In this document: positions 49,020-59,003 of the stretch, one piece after another
How the letters are laid out: the number at the start of each line of letters is the position of its first letter
Position numbering within the stretch: position 1 is the first letter of the stretch
Source: Burkholderiaceae bacterium
Lineage (GTDB): Bacteria > Pseudomonadota > Gammaproteobacteria > Burkholderiales > Burkholderiaceae_E
Direction of reading: 5' to 3'
Length of the DNA: 61,467 nucleotides
Assembly: GCA_021166725.1 (NCBI GenBank)
Contig: JAJPES010000033.1
Span: 1 to 61,467 of the forward strand
Program-made: the position numbers and the translations under genes
The notes under the pieces: model-generated
Database searches by the model: none
The model's input: the letters and a program-made list of their open reading frames with translations, nothing else
What the model was told of the DNA's origin: nothing

Positions 49020-50188
49020 TCGACTTCTTCCTGCACCTGCGCGGCGCAAAGCTGCCGGTTTCGATCAAGGAATACCTGATGCTGCTCGAGGCGATGCGCG
49101 AGCACGTGATCGGGCCGTCGATCGACGAGTTCTACTTCCTGTCGCGCGCCACGCTGGTGAAGGACGAGCGCAACTTCGACAAGTTCGACAAGGCCTTCGG
49201 CGCCTATTTCAACGGCGTTCGGGCGATCCCGGGCATCGACGTCGACCTGCCGCTCGAGTGGCTCGCGCGCCGCCTGCAACGCGAATTCACTCCCGAGGAG
49301 AAGGCCGCCATCGAGGCGATGGGCGGACTCGACAAGCTGCTCGAACGACTGCGCGAACTGCTCGAGGAACAGAAGGGTCGCCACGAAGGCGGCAGCAAGT
49401 GGATCGGCACCAACGGCACCTCGCCCTTCGGCAACGGCGGCTACCACCCGGAAGGCATCCGCATCGGCGGACCCTCCGCCGGCAACCGCACGGCGGTGAA
49501 GGTGTGGGAGCAGCGCGCATACCGCGACTACGACGACCAGGTGGAACTGGGAACGCGCAACATCAAGGTGGCGCTGCGGCGTCTGCGCAAGTTCGCCCGC
49601 GAAGGCGCCGACGAGGAGCTCGATCTCGACGACACGATCGCGTCCACCGCGCGCAATGCCGGCTGGCTCGACATCCGGATGATTCCGGAGCGGCACAACA
49701 CGATCAAGGTGCTGATGCTGCTCGACGTCGGCGGCACGATGGACGACCACATCCAGCAGACCGAGGAACTGTTCTCGGCGGCGAAAACCGAGTTCAAGCA
49801 TCTCGAGTTCTATTACTTCCACAACTGCGTCTACGACCACGTCTGGAAGAACAATCGACGTCGCCACGCCGAGCGCTTCGACACCTGGGACATCCTGCGC
49901 AAGTACAACCCCGACTACCGGCTCATCTTCGTGGGCGACGCGACGATGAGCCCCTACGAGGTGCTGCAGCCGGGCGGATCGGTCGAGTACAACAACGAGG
50001 AAGCAGGCGCCGTGTGGCTGCGCCGTCTGGTCGAGCGCTTCCCGAAGTTCGCCTGGCTGAACCCGGAGCCGGAAGGCGTCTGGGAGTATCGGCAATCGAT
50101 CGCGGTCATCCGGCAGATCCTGCAGGGGCGGATGTACCCGCTGACCATCCAGGGGCTCGAGCGCGCGATGCGGGAGCTGTCGAAGTAG
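49013..50188 (+). CDS. VWA-domain protein, CoxE-like, partner of MoxR ATPase
   Basis: A 391-residue protein with helical N-terminus (FFLHLRGAKLPVSIKEYL), a central linker and a C-terminal von Willebrand A domain. The metal site reads DVGGTMDD at residues 238-245; the usual D-x-S-x-S is changed to D-x-G-x-T. Other parts include FYYFHNCVYDHVW and LIFVGDATMSP. MoxR and VWA partners act together in assembly or metal insertion of target complexes. The target is not obvious here. It overlaps the GNAT gene. Confidence 0.88.
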   Translation: MLIDFFLHLRGAKLPVSIKEYLMLLEAMREHVIGPSIDEFYFLSRATLVKDERNFDKFDKAFGAYFNGVRAIPGIDVDLPLEWLARRLQREFTPEEKAAIEAMGGLDKLLERLRELLEEQKGRHEGGSKWIGTNGTSPFGNGGYHPEGIRIGGPSAGNRTAVKVWEQRAYRDYDDQVELGTRNIKVALRRLRKFAREGADEELDLDDTIASTARNAGWLDIRMIPERHNTIKVLMLLDVGGTMDDHIQQTEELFSAAKTEFKHLEFYYFHNCVYDHVWKNNRRRHAERFDTWDILRKYNPDYRLIFVGDATMSPYEVLQPGGSVEYNNEEAGAVWLRRLVERFPKFAWLNPEPEGVWEYRQSIAVIRQILQGRMYPLTIQGLERAMRELSK

Positions 50189-50259
50189 CGTTTCCTGTTC
50201 TCGCCGGGCCGGTAGTCGGTGGCGTCGCCGTCTTCCCCGCCCACCGTCAGGAGGAATTC

Positions 50260-50637
50260 ATGAACCAGGAACTGTTCGAAAAAGGGCTGAACGTTCGCCG
50301 CGAAGTGCTCGGAGCAGAGTACGTCGATGCGTCGATACAATCGGCGGACGACTTCAACCGCCCCATGCAGGAACTGGTCACGCAGTATTGCTGGGGAGAG
50401 ATCTGGAATCGCCCGGGCCTCGAGCGCAGGACGCGGAGCCTGTTGAACCTCGCGATGCTGACTGCGTTGAATCGACCGCACGAGATCCGCTTGCACGTTC
50501 GCGGCGCATTGAACAACGGCGTCACGAAAGAGGAAATCGCCGAAGTGTTCCTGCAGTCGGCAATCTATTGCGGCGTGCCGGCGGCCATCGACAGCTTCCG
50601 GATCGCGCGCGAGGTGTTCAAGGAAACGGAGCGCTGA
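50260..50637 (+). CDS. carboxymuconolactone decarboxylase-family protein
   Basis: A 125-residue AhpD-like fold protein: LNVRREVLGAEYVDASIQSA, QYCWGEIWNRPGLERRTRSLL, NRPHEIRLHVRGALNNGVTKEEI and YCGVPAAIDSF. These match the PcaC side of the family (gamma-carboxymuconolactone decarboxylase). A strong ribosome-binding site (AGGAGGAA) precedes the ATG. No other protocatechuate gene is near, so the true substrate is open. Confidence 0.85.
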   Translation: MNQELFEKGLNVRREVLGAEYVDASIQSADDFNRPMQELVTQYCWGEIWNRPGLERRTRSLLNLAMLTALNRPHEIRLHVRGALNNGVTKEEIAEVFLQSAIYCGVPAAIDSFRIAREVFKETER

Positions 50638-50824
50638 CCGGGTCGGCCGCGATCGGATTCGGACCCGGTCGCCGGCGTCCGCGTCAATCTGCGCAAATGC
50701 TGCAAAGCGCTGCATTTCCGGCGATGGGAGCGCTTGTCGCGCCGAAATCGCCGCGTTTCGCAGCGTACAGTACGAGCAGCGATTCCACGACTGAACGCAG
50801 CGCCCGCCGGATCGCCAACCGAGC

Positions 50825-52642
50825 TCAATCCGCGATCGGCGGCGCCACCTTGAGCACTTCGTCGAGCGTCGTCTGCCCGGCGGCGATCTTCTGTGCACCG
50901 GCCAGCCGCAACGGCCGCATGCCCGCGCGCATCGCGCGCCGGCGGATCTCGCCCAGGTCTGGCCGCTCGTCGACCAGGCGTCGCAGGTCGGTGTCGAGTT
51001 GCAGCATCTCGTAAAGGCCACTGCGTCCACGATAGCCGGTCATCCGGCATTCGAGGCAGCCCACCGGACGATAGATCCGGGCAGGCTTGGCCGCACGAAA
51101 CGGCCGGATCAAGGCGCTCCACTGCTCGTCGGCGAGTTCCCCGCTCGCCTCCTTGCAGGACTCGCACAGCGTGCGCACGAGGCGCTGCGCCATCACGCCG
51201 ATCAGCGTCGCGTTCAGCAGGTACGGCGGCACGCCGAGATCGAGCAAGCGCGTGATCGCCGACGGGGCATCGTTCGTGTGCAGCGTCGAGAGCACGAGGT
51301 GCCCGGTGAGCGCCGCCTGGATCGCCATCTCGGCGGTCTCCAGGTCGCGAATCTCGCCGACCATGACGATGTCCGGATCCTGGCGCATCAGCGCGCGGAT
51401 GCCGTCGGCGAAGCCGAGCTCGATGCCGTGCTGCACCTGCATCTGGTTGAACGCCGGCTCGACCATCTCGATCGGGTCCTCGACCGTGCAGACGTTGACC
51501 TCGTCGGTCGCCAGTCCCTTCAGCGTCGTGTACAGCGTGGTGGTCTTGCCCGAACCGGTGGGTCCGGTGACGAGGACGATCCCGTTCGGGCGCGTTGTCA
51601 TCGACTCCCAGAGTTCGAGATCGTCGTCTCCAAAACCCAGCTCGGAGAAGTCGCGCACCAGGACCTCGGGGTCGAAGATGCGCATCACGAGCTTCTCACC
51701 GAAGGCGGTCGGCAGCGTGGACAGGCGCAACTCGATCTCGCGCCCGTCGGCAGTGCGCGTCTTGATGCGCCCGTCCTGCGGACGGCGCTTCTCGATCACG
51801 TCCATCCGGCCGAGCAGCTTGATGCGGCTCGTCATCGCCGCGAGCACCGACGCGGGCAGGCGGTAGACGTTGTGCAGCACCCCGTCGATGCGGAAACGGA
51901 TCGCGCCCGTCTCGCGTCGCGGCTCGAGGTGGATGTCGCTCGCGCGCTGGTCGAACGCGTACTGCCACAGCCAGTCGACGATGGTGACGATGTGCTGGTC
52001 GTTCGCATCGACGCTGCGCCCCGAGCGTCCGAGCTCGACGAGCTGCTCGAAGTTGCTCTGATGCACAGCCGCGCCGTTCTTCTGCGCGCCGCGCACGGTG
52101 CGCGCGAGCGTGAAGAACTCGACGATGTAGCGCGGAATCTCCTGCGGGTCGGCGACCACGCGCCGGATCGGCTTGCGCAGCATCGAGCCGAGCTCGTCGA
52201 CCCAGTCGGTGACGAAGGGCTCGGCGGTGGCGATCGTGACGCCCTGGGCGTCGACGGCGAGCGGCAGGATCTTGAAGCGCGTGGCGTACTGACTCGACAT
52301 CACGTCGCACACGCGCGCGAGATCCACCTTCAGCGGATCGATGCGCGCGTGCGGCAGGCCGACACGACGGGCGAACCAGGGAACGAGCGTCTCGAGATCG
52401 ACGAGGCGGCTGGTGGACGGCGAGCGAAACTTGCGGCGCGCGAGCGCAACGAGCGCGTGTTGCTCGGTGTTCGAGAGATTGACGTAGCGGGCGACAGACT
52501 CCGCATCCTCCTCCGACAGGATGCGGTCCTCGACCAGCGCCGGCAGCAGGTCTTCCACGGTTACCCGGCAGCCCGGACGGCCCAGCGCAGGCAACGTCGC
52601 CGGTGCGGTCGTCACCGCGACGGGGCTGGTGCGCGCGTTCAT
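50825..52642 (-). CDS. PilB/GspE-type secretion or pilus ATPase
   Basis: A 605-residue type II/IV secretion ATPase. An N-terminal GspE-like domain is followed by the catalytic part: Walker A GPTGSGKTT near residue 360, the Asp box TLHTNDAPS and the His box. Cysteine pairs CESC and CLEC form the zinc tetracysteine motif near residue 520. No pilin, pilC or gsp genes are near it, so the system served is unknown. It begins with ATG at 52642 and is divergent to the kaiC-like gene. Confidence 0.9.
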   Translation of the reverse strand: MNARTSPVAVTTAPATLPALGRPGCRVTVEDLLPALVEDRILSEEDAESVARYVNLSNTEQHALVALARRKFRSPSTSRLVDLETLVPWFARRVGLPHARIDPLKVDLARVCDVMSSQYATRFKILPLAVDAQGVTIATAEPFVTDWVDELGSMLRKPIRRVVADPQEIPRYIVEFFTLARTVRGAQKNGAAVHQSNFEQLVELGRSGRSVDANDQHIVTIVDWLWQYAFDQRASDIHLEPRRETGAIRFRIDGVLHNVYRLPASVLAAMTSRIKLLGRMDVIEKRRPQDGRIKTRTADGREIELRLSTLPTAFGEKLVMRIFDPEVLVRDFSELGFGDDDLELWESMTTRPNGIVLVTGPTGSGKTTTLYTTLKGLATDEVNVCTVEDPIEMVEPAFNQMQVQHGIELGFADGIRALMRQDPDIVMVGEIRDLETAEMAIQAALTGHLVLSTLHTNDAPSAITRLLDLGVPPYLLNATLIGVMAQRLVRTLCESCKEASGELADEQWSALIRPFRAAKPARIYRPVGCLECRMTGYRGRSGLYEMLQLDTDLRRLVDERPDLGEIRRRAMRAGMRPLRLAGAQKIAAGQTTLDEVLKVAPPIAD

Positions 52643-52869
52643 CCAGCGACGGTAGCAACGCGCCGCTGCCGTGCCGGCATGCGACGGACGGGCGGTCGAT
52701 CCGCCAGGCGGAAAGGCGCCGCCGGATCGGCCCCTGCCGCAGCTCCTGCGAGAAGTGCCGTGCCTCCCGAGGGCAAATGTGGGACGGCCGTCGGCATGAA
52801 GTTACGATGGACCGTCACCGGCTGTGGCCCGAGGCTTGGCCGCTGCGCAACGCGCAACGAGAACACGCG

Positions 52870-54351
52870 ATGAACGACAACGCAGGAGCACCGCTCTGCT
52901 CCACCGGAATTGCCGGTCTGGACGATGTATTGCACGGGGGGCTGATCCCCCATCGGCTCTACCTCGTCGACGGCAATCCCGGAGCCGGCAAGACCACGCT
53001 CGCGCTGCAGTTCCTCCTCGAAGGCAGGCGGTGCGGCGAGCGGTGCCTGTACGTGACGCTTTCGGAAACCCGCAGCGAACTGCTGGCGGGGGCTCGTTCG
53101 CATGGCTGGTCGCTCGAAGACGTCGAGATCGCCGAGCTGGCGAGCGACGACCACGAGTTGAACGTCGACGCGCAGCTCACGCTCTACCACCCTTCCGAAG
53201 TGGAACTCACCGAAACGACGCGGCGCGTGCTCGACATCGTGGAACGGGTGAACCCGCAACGCATGGTCTTCGACTCGTTGTCCGAGTTGCGCCTTCTCGC
53301 GCAAGGCTCGTTGCGCTACCGTCGCCAGATCCTCGCATTGAAGCAGTTCTTCGTTCGACGCAGATGCACCGTGCTGCTGGTGGACGATCGCACGTCGGAA
53401 GGACCCGACATGCAGTTGCACAGCATCGCGCACGGCGTGATATCGCTCGAGCAGCGTGTTCCGCCCTACGGCTCCACCGCCCGCCGGTTGCAGGTGATCA
53501 AGTTCCGCGGAAGCGATTTTCGCAGCGGCTACCATGATTTCCGCATCGTCGAGGGCGGCCTCGAGGTGTATCCGCGACTGGCGCCGGCCGAGCACGGAGC
53601 GGTCTTCGAGCACACCCCCGTCGCCAGCGGCGTCGCTGCGCTGGACGCGTTGCTCGGCGGAGGCGTCGATCGGGGTACGTGCACGCTCGTCGCCGGCACG
53701 CCGGGCAGCGGGAAGTCGACACTGACGCTGCAATACGCCGCTGCCGCCGCGCAGCGTGGAGACCACGCTGCGATCTTCGCCTTCGACGAAGTTCCGGCGC
53801 TCCTGCTGCACCGCGCACAGGCGCTGGGCATTCCGATTCGCCAGGGCTCGCGGGCCGGCGAGGTCGCCATTCGACAGCTGGACCCGGCCGACCTCACGCC
53901 CGGGGAGTTCGCGCACATCGTGCGGCAGTGTGTCGAGCGCGATCACGCGCGCGTGGTGGTGATCGACAGCATGAACGGCTACCTCAACGCGATGCCGGAA
54001 GCCCGCTTCCTCGGCGCCCAGCTGCACGAACTGCTCGGCTACCTCAACGGACAAGGCGTGGCCACCTTCCTGGTACTCGCGCAACACGGTTTCGTGTATC
54101 AGAACCCGGAGTCGCTGATCGATTCCAGCTATCTTGCCGACGCCGTCGTGTCGATGCGCATGTTCGAGCACGCCGGAGCCGTCCGAAAGGCAATCTCGGT
54201 ACTCAAGAAGCGCAGCGGTCCCCACGAAGATTCGATCCGGCAAATCTGGTTCGATGCAGGCGGGGTGCACGTCGGCGAGCCGCTCATGCACCTGCGCGGC
54301 ATCCTGACCGGCGTGCCCGAGGAAAGCGGCAATCCAGCCGCCGACGGCTAG
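52870..54351 (+). CDS. double-domain KaiC-like ATPase (RecA-fold)
   Basis: A 493-residue protein with two KaiC domains. The first P-loop is GNPGAGKTT at residues 35-43, the second GTPGSGKST near residue 276. Catalytic-acid positions read LSETRSE in the first domain and FDEVPAL in the second. DSLSELRLL and VIDSMNGYLN are the Walker B regions. KaiA and KaiB genes are not present, so this is a stand-alone homologue of the type seen in bacteria outside cyanobacteria. The following hybrid kinase starts 16 bases after its stop. Confidence 0.93.
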   Translation: MNDNAGAPLCSTGIAGLDDVLHGGLIPHRLYLVDGNPGAGKTTLALQFLLEGRRCGERCLYVTLSETRSELLAGARSHGWSLEDVEIAELASDDHELNVDAQLTLYHPSEVELTETTRRVLDIVERVNPQRMVFDSLSELRLLAQGSLRYRRQILALKQFFVRRRCTVLLVDDRTSEGPDMQLHSIAHGVISLEQRVPPYGSTARRLQVIKFRGSDFRSGYHDFRIVEGGLEVYPRLAPAEHGAVFEHTPVASGVAALDALLGGGVDRGTCTLVAGTPGSGKSTLTLQYAAAAAQRGDHAAIFAFDEVPALLLHRAQALGIPIRQGSRAGEVAIRQLDPADLTPGEFAHIVRQCVERDHARVVVIDSMNGYLNAMPEARFLGAQLHELLGYLNGQGVATFLVLAQHGFVYQNPESLIDSSYLADAVVSMRMFEHAGAVRKAISVLKKRSGPHEDSIRQIWFDAGGVHVGEPLMHLRGILTGVPEESGNPAADG

Positions 54352-54366
54352 ACATCCGGTACGCCC

Positions 54367-55941
54367 ATGGCGATCGAAGCGCCAGGCCTCGACCCGATGC
54401 GAGTGTTGATGGCCGTGCCCACACAGCGGGACGTCGACGTCACCGCCCAGTTGCTGCGAAAGGCGGGCGTGTGCGCGGTTCCGCTGGAACGCGACGGCGA
54501 CGCCATATCGCGGCAATTGCACAGCGGCGTCGGCGCCGTCCTGCTGGCCGACGACTCGCTCGACGACCGGCAACTGGAGGCGCTACTCGCCGGGCTCGCC
54601 GGTCAACCGCCATGGTCGGACGTGCCGGTGGTGCTCCTGACCCGCGACCGTGAACGCTCGCCGTGTGCGGCTCGGCTGGCAGCCATGTTGACGAACCTGA
54701 CTTCGCTCGATCTGCCGGTGTCCACCGCTTCCATGGCCAGCGCAGTACTCGCGGCGCTGCGCGCGCGCCGCCGGCAGTATGAAATCCGCGACCAGCTGAT
54801 CGCACAACAGCGTGCAGAGCAGGCACTGCGCGATGCCGACCGTCGCAAGGACGAGTTCCTCGCCACCCTCGCCCATGAGTTGCGCAATCCGCTTGCACCC
54901 ATCCGCACCGGACTGCAGGCGCTGGGACGGCTGCCTCCCGGCGAAGATGCACAAGCGACCCGACTGCGGCAGATGATGGAGCGCCAGCTGCAACTGCTGG
55001 TGAAGCTCATCGACGAACTGCTCGACGTATCGCGCATCTCCAACGGCAACGTGCGCCTGGAGCGCGAGCGCGTGGACATGCGAAGCGTGGTCGAGGCCGC
55101 GCTCGAGAGCAGCGGGCCGATGCTCGACGCGGCAGGACACGAGTTGCACGTGGACCTGCCCGACGTTCCGGTCTGGGTTCTCGGCGACCCTACGCGGCTC
55201 GCGCAGGTCGTCGGCAACCTGTTGACGAACGCGGCCAAGTACACGTCCTTCGGTGGATCGATCCGCGTGGTGCTGCGCGCCGACGGCGCCGATGCCGTCG
55301 TGCGGGTGTCGGACAACGGCGCGGGCATACCGCCGGAAATGCTCGATCAGGTCTTCGACCTCTTCGTGCAGGTCGACCACACGCGCGAGCGCGCGCAGGG
55401 CGGCCTGGGCATCGGACTTTCCCTGGTGCGCAAGATGATGACGCTGCACGGGGGCTCGGTGACGGCCGAAAGCCCCGGCCTCGGCCGCGGCAGCACATTT
55501 ACGGTCCGGCTACCCACCCTGGGGATCGGGTCGGCCGATTCTTCGACCGATATCGAGCCGCGAGCCGGCGGCCGCGGTCTGCGGCGTCTGCGGATGCTCG
55601 TCGTCGATGACAACGTCGATGCGGCCGACACCCTGGTCATGCTGCTCGAAGCCTGCGGCCACGAAATGCGCGCCGCCTACAGCGGCACAGCGGCCCTGCA
55701 GCTTGCCCGGCAATTCCGCCCCGATGTCGTGCTCTGCGACATCGGACTGCCCCGCATCGATGGCTACACCGTCGCGTCGCGTTTGCGCGACGATCCGCAC
55801 TTCGCCTCCACGCTGCTGGTCGCGGTGAGCGGCTGGGGCACGGAGGACGTCAAGCGCCGTTCACGCAACGCCGGATTCGACTTCCACCTGGTGAAGCCGG
55901 TGGACCTAGAATCGGTCAACCGGATTCTCGAGCGGCTCTGA
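54367..55941 (+). CDS. hybrid histidine kinase with degenerate N-terminal receiver
   Basis: A 524-residue soluble kinase. The N-terminal 130 residues look like a receiver domain (MRVLMAVPTQRDVD, AVLLADDSLD) without a clear phospho-acceptor. HisKA has H170 in TLAHELRNPLAPI; the ATPase domain shows GNLLTNAAKYT, DNGAGIPPEM and GLGIGLSLV. A C-terminal receiver has D458 in VVLCDIGLPRIDG. It has no membrane segment. Adjacent to the KaiC-like gene, it is likely its output partner. The 3' end overlaps a convergent gene by 26 bases. Confidence 0.92.
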   Translation: MAIEAPGLDPMRVLMAVPTQRDVDVTAQLLRKAGVCAVPLERDGDAISRQLHSGVGAVLLADDSLDDRQLEALLAGLAGQPPWSDVPVVLLTRDRERSPCAARLAAMLTNLTSLDLPVSTASMASAVLAALRARRRQYEIRDQLIAQQRAEQALRDADRRKDEFLATLAHELRNPLAPIRTGLQALGRLPPGEDAQATRLRQMMERQLQLLVKLIDELLDVSRISNGNVRLERERVDMRSVVEAALESSGPMLDAAGHELHVDLPDVPVWVLGDPTRLAQVVGNLLTNAAKYTSFGGSIRVVLRADGADAVVRVSDNGAGIPPEMLDQVFDLFVQVDHTRERAQGGLGIGLSLVRKMMTLHGGSVTAESPGLGRGSTFTVRLPTLGIGSADSSTDIEPRAGGRGLRRLRMLVVDDNVDAADTLVMLLEACGHEMRAAYSGTAALQLARQFRPDVVLCDIGLPRIDGYTVASRLRDDPHFASTLLVAVSGWGTEDVKRRSRNAGFDFHLVKPVDLESVNRILERL

Positions 55942-56422
55942 CCGGCGCCATCCCGGCCTGCGTGCGACCGCTCTCGTTGTCGTATGCACCTTCGGACGCG
56001 CGCTCCCACGGCGCCACCGGTCCCGCCCGCCGACGGAACAACGGATGACACGCCGGCATCTGCAGACCGTCCCACCGGCGCAGCAACGACGGACTGCGGG
56101 CGGCCAGCTTGTGCTGCAGGTGCCGCCACTCGAAAGCGAGTTGCCCGGTAGTCACCGCGATCGGTCGAACCGGGCGCAGCGGGCCGATCTTGGAACCATC
56201 GAACGCATAGCCGCGGCGGGTTGCCTCGTCATGGATTGCCGCCAGGTACGCGTTGATCGCCAGTCGAGGCTGGTCATGCGCCTTGAAACGCTCGAGTTGG
56301 GGATGGCGCGTGTATCCGCGCGTTTCGCCGCGAAGTACGGCCCTGGCCAGCAAAGCCTCGCGCCACAGAGCGACCAGGCCTTGTGGATCGAGATACCCGG
56401 GATGCAGAGACCATAGACGCAT
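55916..56422 (-). CDS. pyrimidine-dimer DNA glycosylase-like protein
   Basis: A 168-residue protein beginning MRLWSLHPGYLDPQGLVALW, the start of the Pyr_excise family (T4 endonuclease V-like). Next come ETRGYTRHPQLERFK and LAFEWRHLQHKLAARSP. Such proteins remove UV-induced dimers; the N-terminal Thr used by T4 enzyme is replaced by another start here, so activity is not certain. I chose the ATG giving MRLWSLHP. The 3' end overlaps the kinase by 26 bases, the largest convergent overlap in the window. Confidence 0.75.
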   Translation of the reverse strand: MRLWSLHPGYLDPQGLVALWREALLARAVLRGETRGYTRHPQLERFKAHDQPRLAINAYLAAIHDEATRRGYAFDGSKIGPLRPVRPIAVTTGQLAFEWRHLQHKLAARSPSLLRRWDGLQMPACHPLFRRRAGPVAPWERASEGAYDNESGRTQAGMAPVRAARESG

Positions 56423-56493
56423 GTTTGACGCATCGGGTCGATGTGGCAAGAATCGTCGGTGAACGCTTCCCCATGAGCCACGAGGAGAGTTCG

Positions 56494-57192
56494 ATGCGCA
56501 CGCAATCGAGCATTGTATGGCTGGCAGCGGCAGGGTTCACGGCGCTCGCGGGCTGCGCCCCGATGGAGTCGATGACGCGCCAGCCGACGAGCCCGCAGGA
56601 CATGACGTTCTTCGTGACGAGCGTCGGTCCGGGCAACGGCGGCGACCTCGGCGGACTCGCAGGCGCCGACCGGCACTGCCAGTCGCTCGCGCAGTCGGCG
56701 GGCGCCGGCAACCGCACCTGGCGCGCCTACCTCAGCACGCAGGGCGCTTCGCTCAGCGACATGGGCTTCGTCAACGCGCGCGACCGCATCGGAAACGGGC
56801 CCTGGCGCAACGCCAGGGGCGTCGTGATCGCCCGCAACGTCGGCGAGTTGCACTCGGCGAAGAACAACTTGACCCGTGAGACCGCGCTCGACGAGAAAGG
56901 GCGGCCGATCAAGGACCGCACGCAGCAACCGAACGAGCACGACATCCTGACCGGCTCGCGCGTCGACGGCAACGCGTTTGCAGGAACCCCGTTCCCCGAC
57001 ATGACCTGCGGCAACTGGACGAAGAGCGGCACCGACGGATCGGCGATGCTCGGACACTTCGATCGCGCGGGCCCCAGCGACAGCGCGTGGGCCAGATCGT
57101 GGAACTCGTCGCACCCGTCGCGCGGCTGCGATCCGCAGGGGCTGCGCAGCACGGGAGGCAACGGGCTGCTCTACTGCTTTGCGGCCCAATAG
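56494..57192 (+). CDS. lipoprotein with lectin-like DUF1554-type domain
   Basis: A 232-residue protein with a lipobox ([12 protein letters not shown], Cys at about residue 22). The domain has [42 protein letters not shown] and a disulfide-rich end ([21 protein letters not shown]). It resembles the DUF1554 and endostatin-like lectin folds in outer-membrane lipoproteins. The start follows a GAGGAG ribosome-binding site. Role unknown. Confidence 0.7.
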   Translation: MRTQSSIVWLAAAGFTALAGCAPMESMTRQPTSPQDMTFFVTSVGPGNGGDLGGLAGADRHCQSLAQSAGAGNRTWRAYLSTQGASLSDMGFVNARDRIGNGPWRNARGVVIARNVGELHSAKNNLTRETALDEKGRPIKDRTQQPNEHDILTGSRVDGNAFAGTPFPDMTCGNWTKSGTDGSAMLGHFDRAGPSDSAWARSWNSSHPSRGCDPQGLRSTGGNGLLYCFAAQ

Positions 57193-57235
57193 GCCGCGAT
57201 CACGCGATCCGACATCGAAGGGGCGCGCGGATGCG

Positions 57236-58882
57236 ATGACCACGAGGCTCGAGCGCGGCCGCCAGGCTTTCGCGAACCGCGAATGGAAAGCGGCGTATCG
57301 GCAGCTTTCCGCTGCCGACGCCGACCTGCCGCTCGAGCCTGCCGACCTCGAAAGCCTTGCGCAGGCCGCCTGGCTGAACGGCCGCGACGCCGATGCGCAG
57401 GCCCTGTTTCGGCGCGCGCACCACGTTCTCGTCGACCAGGGTCAACGGCAGCGAGCGGCGCGCTGGGGCTTCTGGCTGAGCTTCCTTGCGCAGCTCGCCG
57501 GCGACTCCGCACAGAGCACCGGCTGGCTCGCGCGCATTCAGCGACTGGTGGCAGACCAGCCCGACGGCGCTGAGCACGGATACGTGGGCGTGCTATCGGG
57601 TCTGCGACAGATGGCGCAGGGAGACGCCGATGGCGCGCGCGCAAATTTCGAACCGGCGATCTCGCTCGCCGAGCGGTTCGGCGACCGCGACTTGTTGGCG
57701 TTCGGCCTCCTGGGCCGGGGCCAGGCCCTGATCCAGTTGCAGCGAGCCGCCGAGGGGGTACCGCAGCTCGACGAGGCGATGATCGCGGTCGCCACCGGCG
57801 AGGTATCCCCGATGGCGGCAGGCATCGTCTACTGTGCCGTGATCCTCACCTGCCAGCGCATCTTCGATTTGCAGCGCTGCAGGGAATGGACGCAGGCGTT
57901 GAACGACTGGTGTGCCACGCAGCCCGACCTCGTCCCGTATCGCGGCGAGTGCCTCGTGCACCGCTCGGAGATCCTGCAGCTACAGGGGGAATGGCCCGGC
58001 GCGATCTCGGAGGCGGAGCGCGCGCTCGAGGTGTTCTCAGGCCGCGCCGGGAACCTGGCCGGGCGCGCGCTCTACCAGTGCGCCGAGCTTCATCGCCTGC
58101 GCGGCGCCTTCGAGCGCGCGGAAGCACTGTACCGCGAGGCGGGCAACCGCGGAGCCGAGCCGCAACCCGGCCTTTCGCTGCTTCGCCTGGCGCAGGGCGA
58201 TGTCGACGCCGCCAAGGCAGCAATGCTCCGCGTCGTGAACGAGACCCGCCATCGACAGTGGCCGGGCAGCGCCTCGGCTGCACGAGTCCAGCTGCTACGC
58301 GCCTGCGTCGAGATCATGATCGCGGCCGGCGAGATCGAAATCGCCCGGAACGCTGCCGGCGAGCTCGAAGCGGCTGCTGCCGGAACGGGCGCGCCTTTCC
58401 TGCGCGCGGCGTCTGCACAGGCGATCGGCACGGTATTGCTTGCCGAGGGCGATGCACAGGCCGCGCTCGCGGTCCTGCGCGAGGCATGGACGGCCTGGCA
58501 GCAGCTCGACGCCCCCTACGAGTCCGCGCGGGTCCGCGTACTGATCGGCCGCGCCTGCCGCTGGCTGGGCGACGAGGAAACGGCGCGTAGCCACGACGAA
58601 GCGGCGGCGCGCACCTTCGAACGGCTCGACGCTGCGCCAGCGCTCGCCGCACTCGAAAAGCCCGTGGAAAGGAAGGAACCGGTTTCCGGGAATCCGCTCA
58701 GCAGGCGAGAGCTGCAGGTGCTTCGTCTGGTTGCAAAGGGGCAATCGAATCGGGAGATCGCTGCGCAGTTGTTCATCAGCGAGCACACCGTCGCGGGTCA
58801 TCTGGGCAACATATTCGGCAAGCTCGGAGTGGCCTCGCGAACTGCAGCGGCGGCATTCGCCTTCGAACAAGGGCTCCTCTGA
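57236..58882 (+). CDS. LuxR-family regulator with TPR-like N-terminal domain
   Basis: A 548-residue protein. Residues 1-470 are helical TPR-like repeats ([39 protein letters not shown] and more), and the C-terminus is a Lux[41 protein letters not shown]. There is no receiver or ATPase domain, so the input is likely protein-protein contact through the repeats. The start was set at the ATG giving MTTRLERG. A downstream methyltransferase gene could be its target. Confidence 0.85.
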   Translation: MTTRLERGRQAFANREWKAAYRQLSAADADLPLEPADLESLAQAAWLNGRDADAQALFRRAHHVLVDQGQRQRAARWGFWLSFLAQLAGDSAQSTGWLARIQRLVADQPDGAEHGYVGVLSGLRQMAQGDADGARANFEPAISLAERFGDRDLLAFGLLGRGQALIQLQRAAEGVPQLDEAMIAVATGEVSPMAAGIVYCAVILTCQRIFDLQRCREWTQALNDWCATQPDLVPYRGECLVHRSEILQLQGEWPGAISEAERALEVFSGRAGNLAGRALYQCAELHRLRGAFERAEALYREAGNRGAEPQPGLSLLRLAQGDVDAAKAAMLRVVNETRHRQWPGSASAARVQLLRACVEIMIAAGEIEIARNAAGELEAAAAGTGAPFLRAASAQAIGTVLLAEGDAQAALAVLREAWTAWQQLDAPYESARVRVLIGRACRWLGDEETARSHDEAAARTFERLDAAPALAALEKPVERKEPVSGNPLSRRELQVLRLVAKGQSNREIAAQLFISEHTVAGHLGNIFGKLGVASRTAAAAFAFEQGLL

Positions 58883-59003
58883 CCAACGGCGTCCCCGGTC
58901 CATTCTGACCATTCGCCGCCGCCGCAAAAAACGGTCAATTCGGGCGATGCGCGAGGTCCGACTTCTGCCTAGTCTGGGAGTCACTGGAGCCAGGGAGGCC
59001 GCC

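Noticed and set aside
52643..52869. Possible kaiA or kaiB gene near the KaiC-like gene
   Set aside because: No open frame of the right size or fold lies in the gap or beside the kinase.
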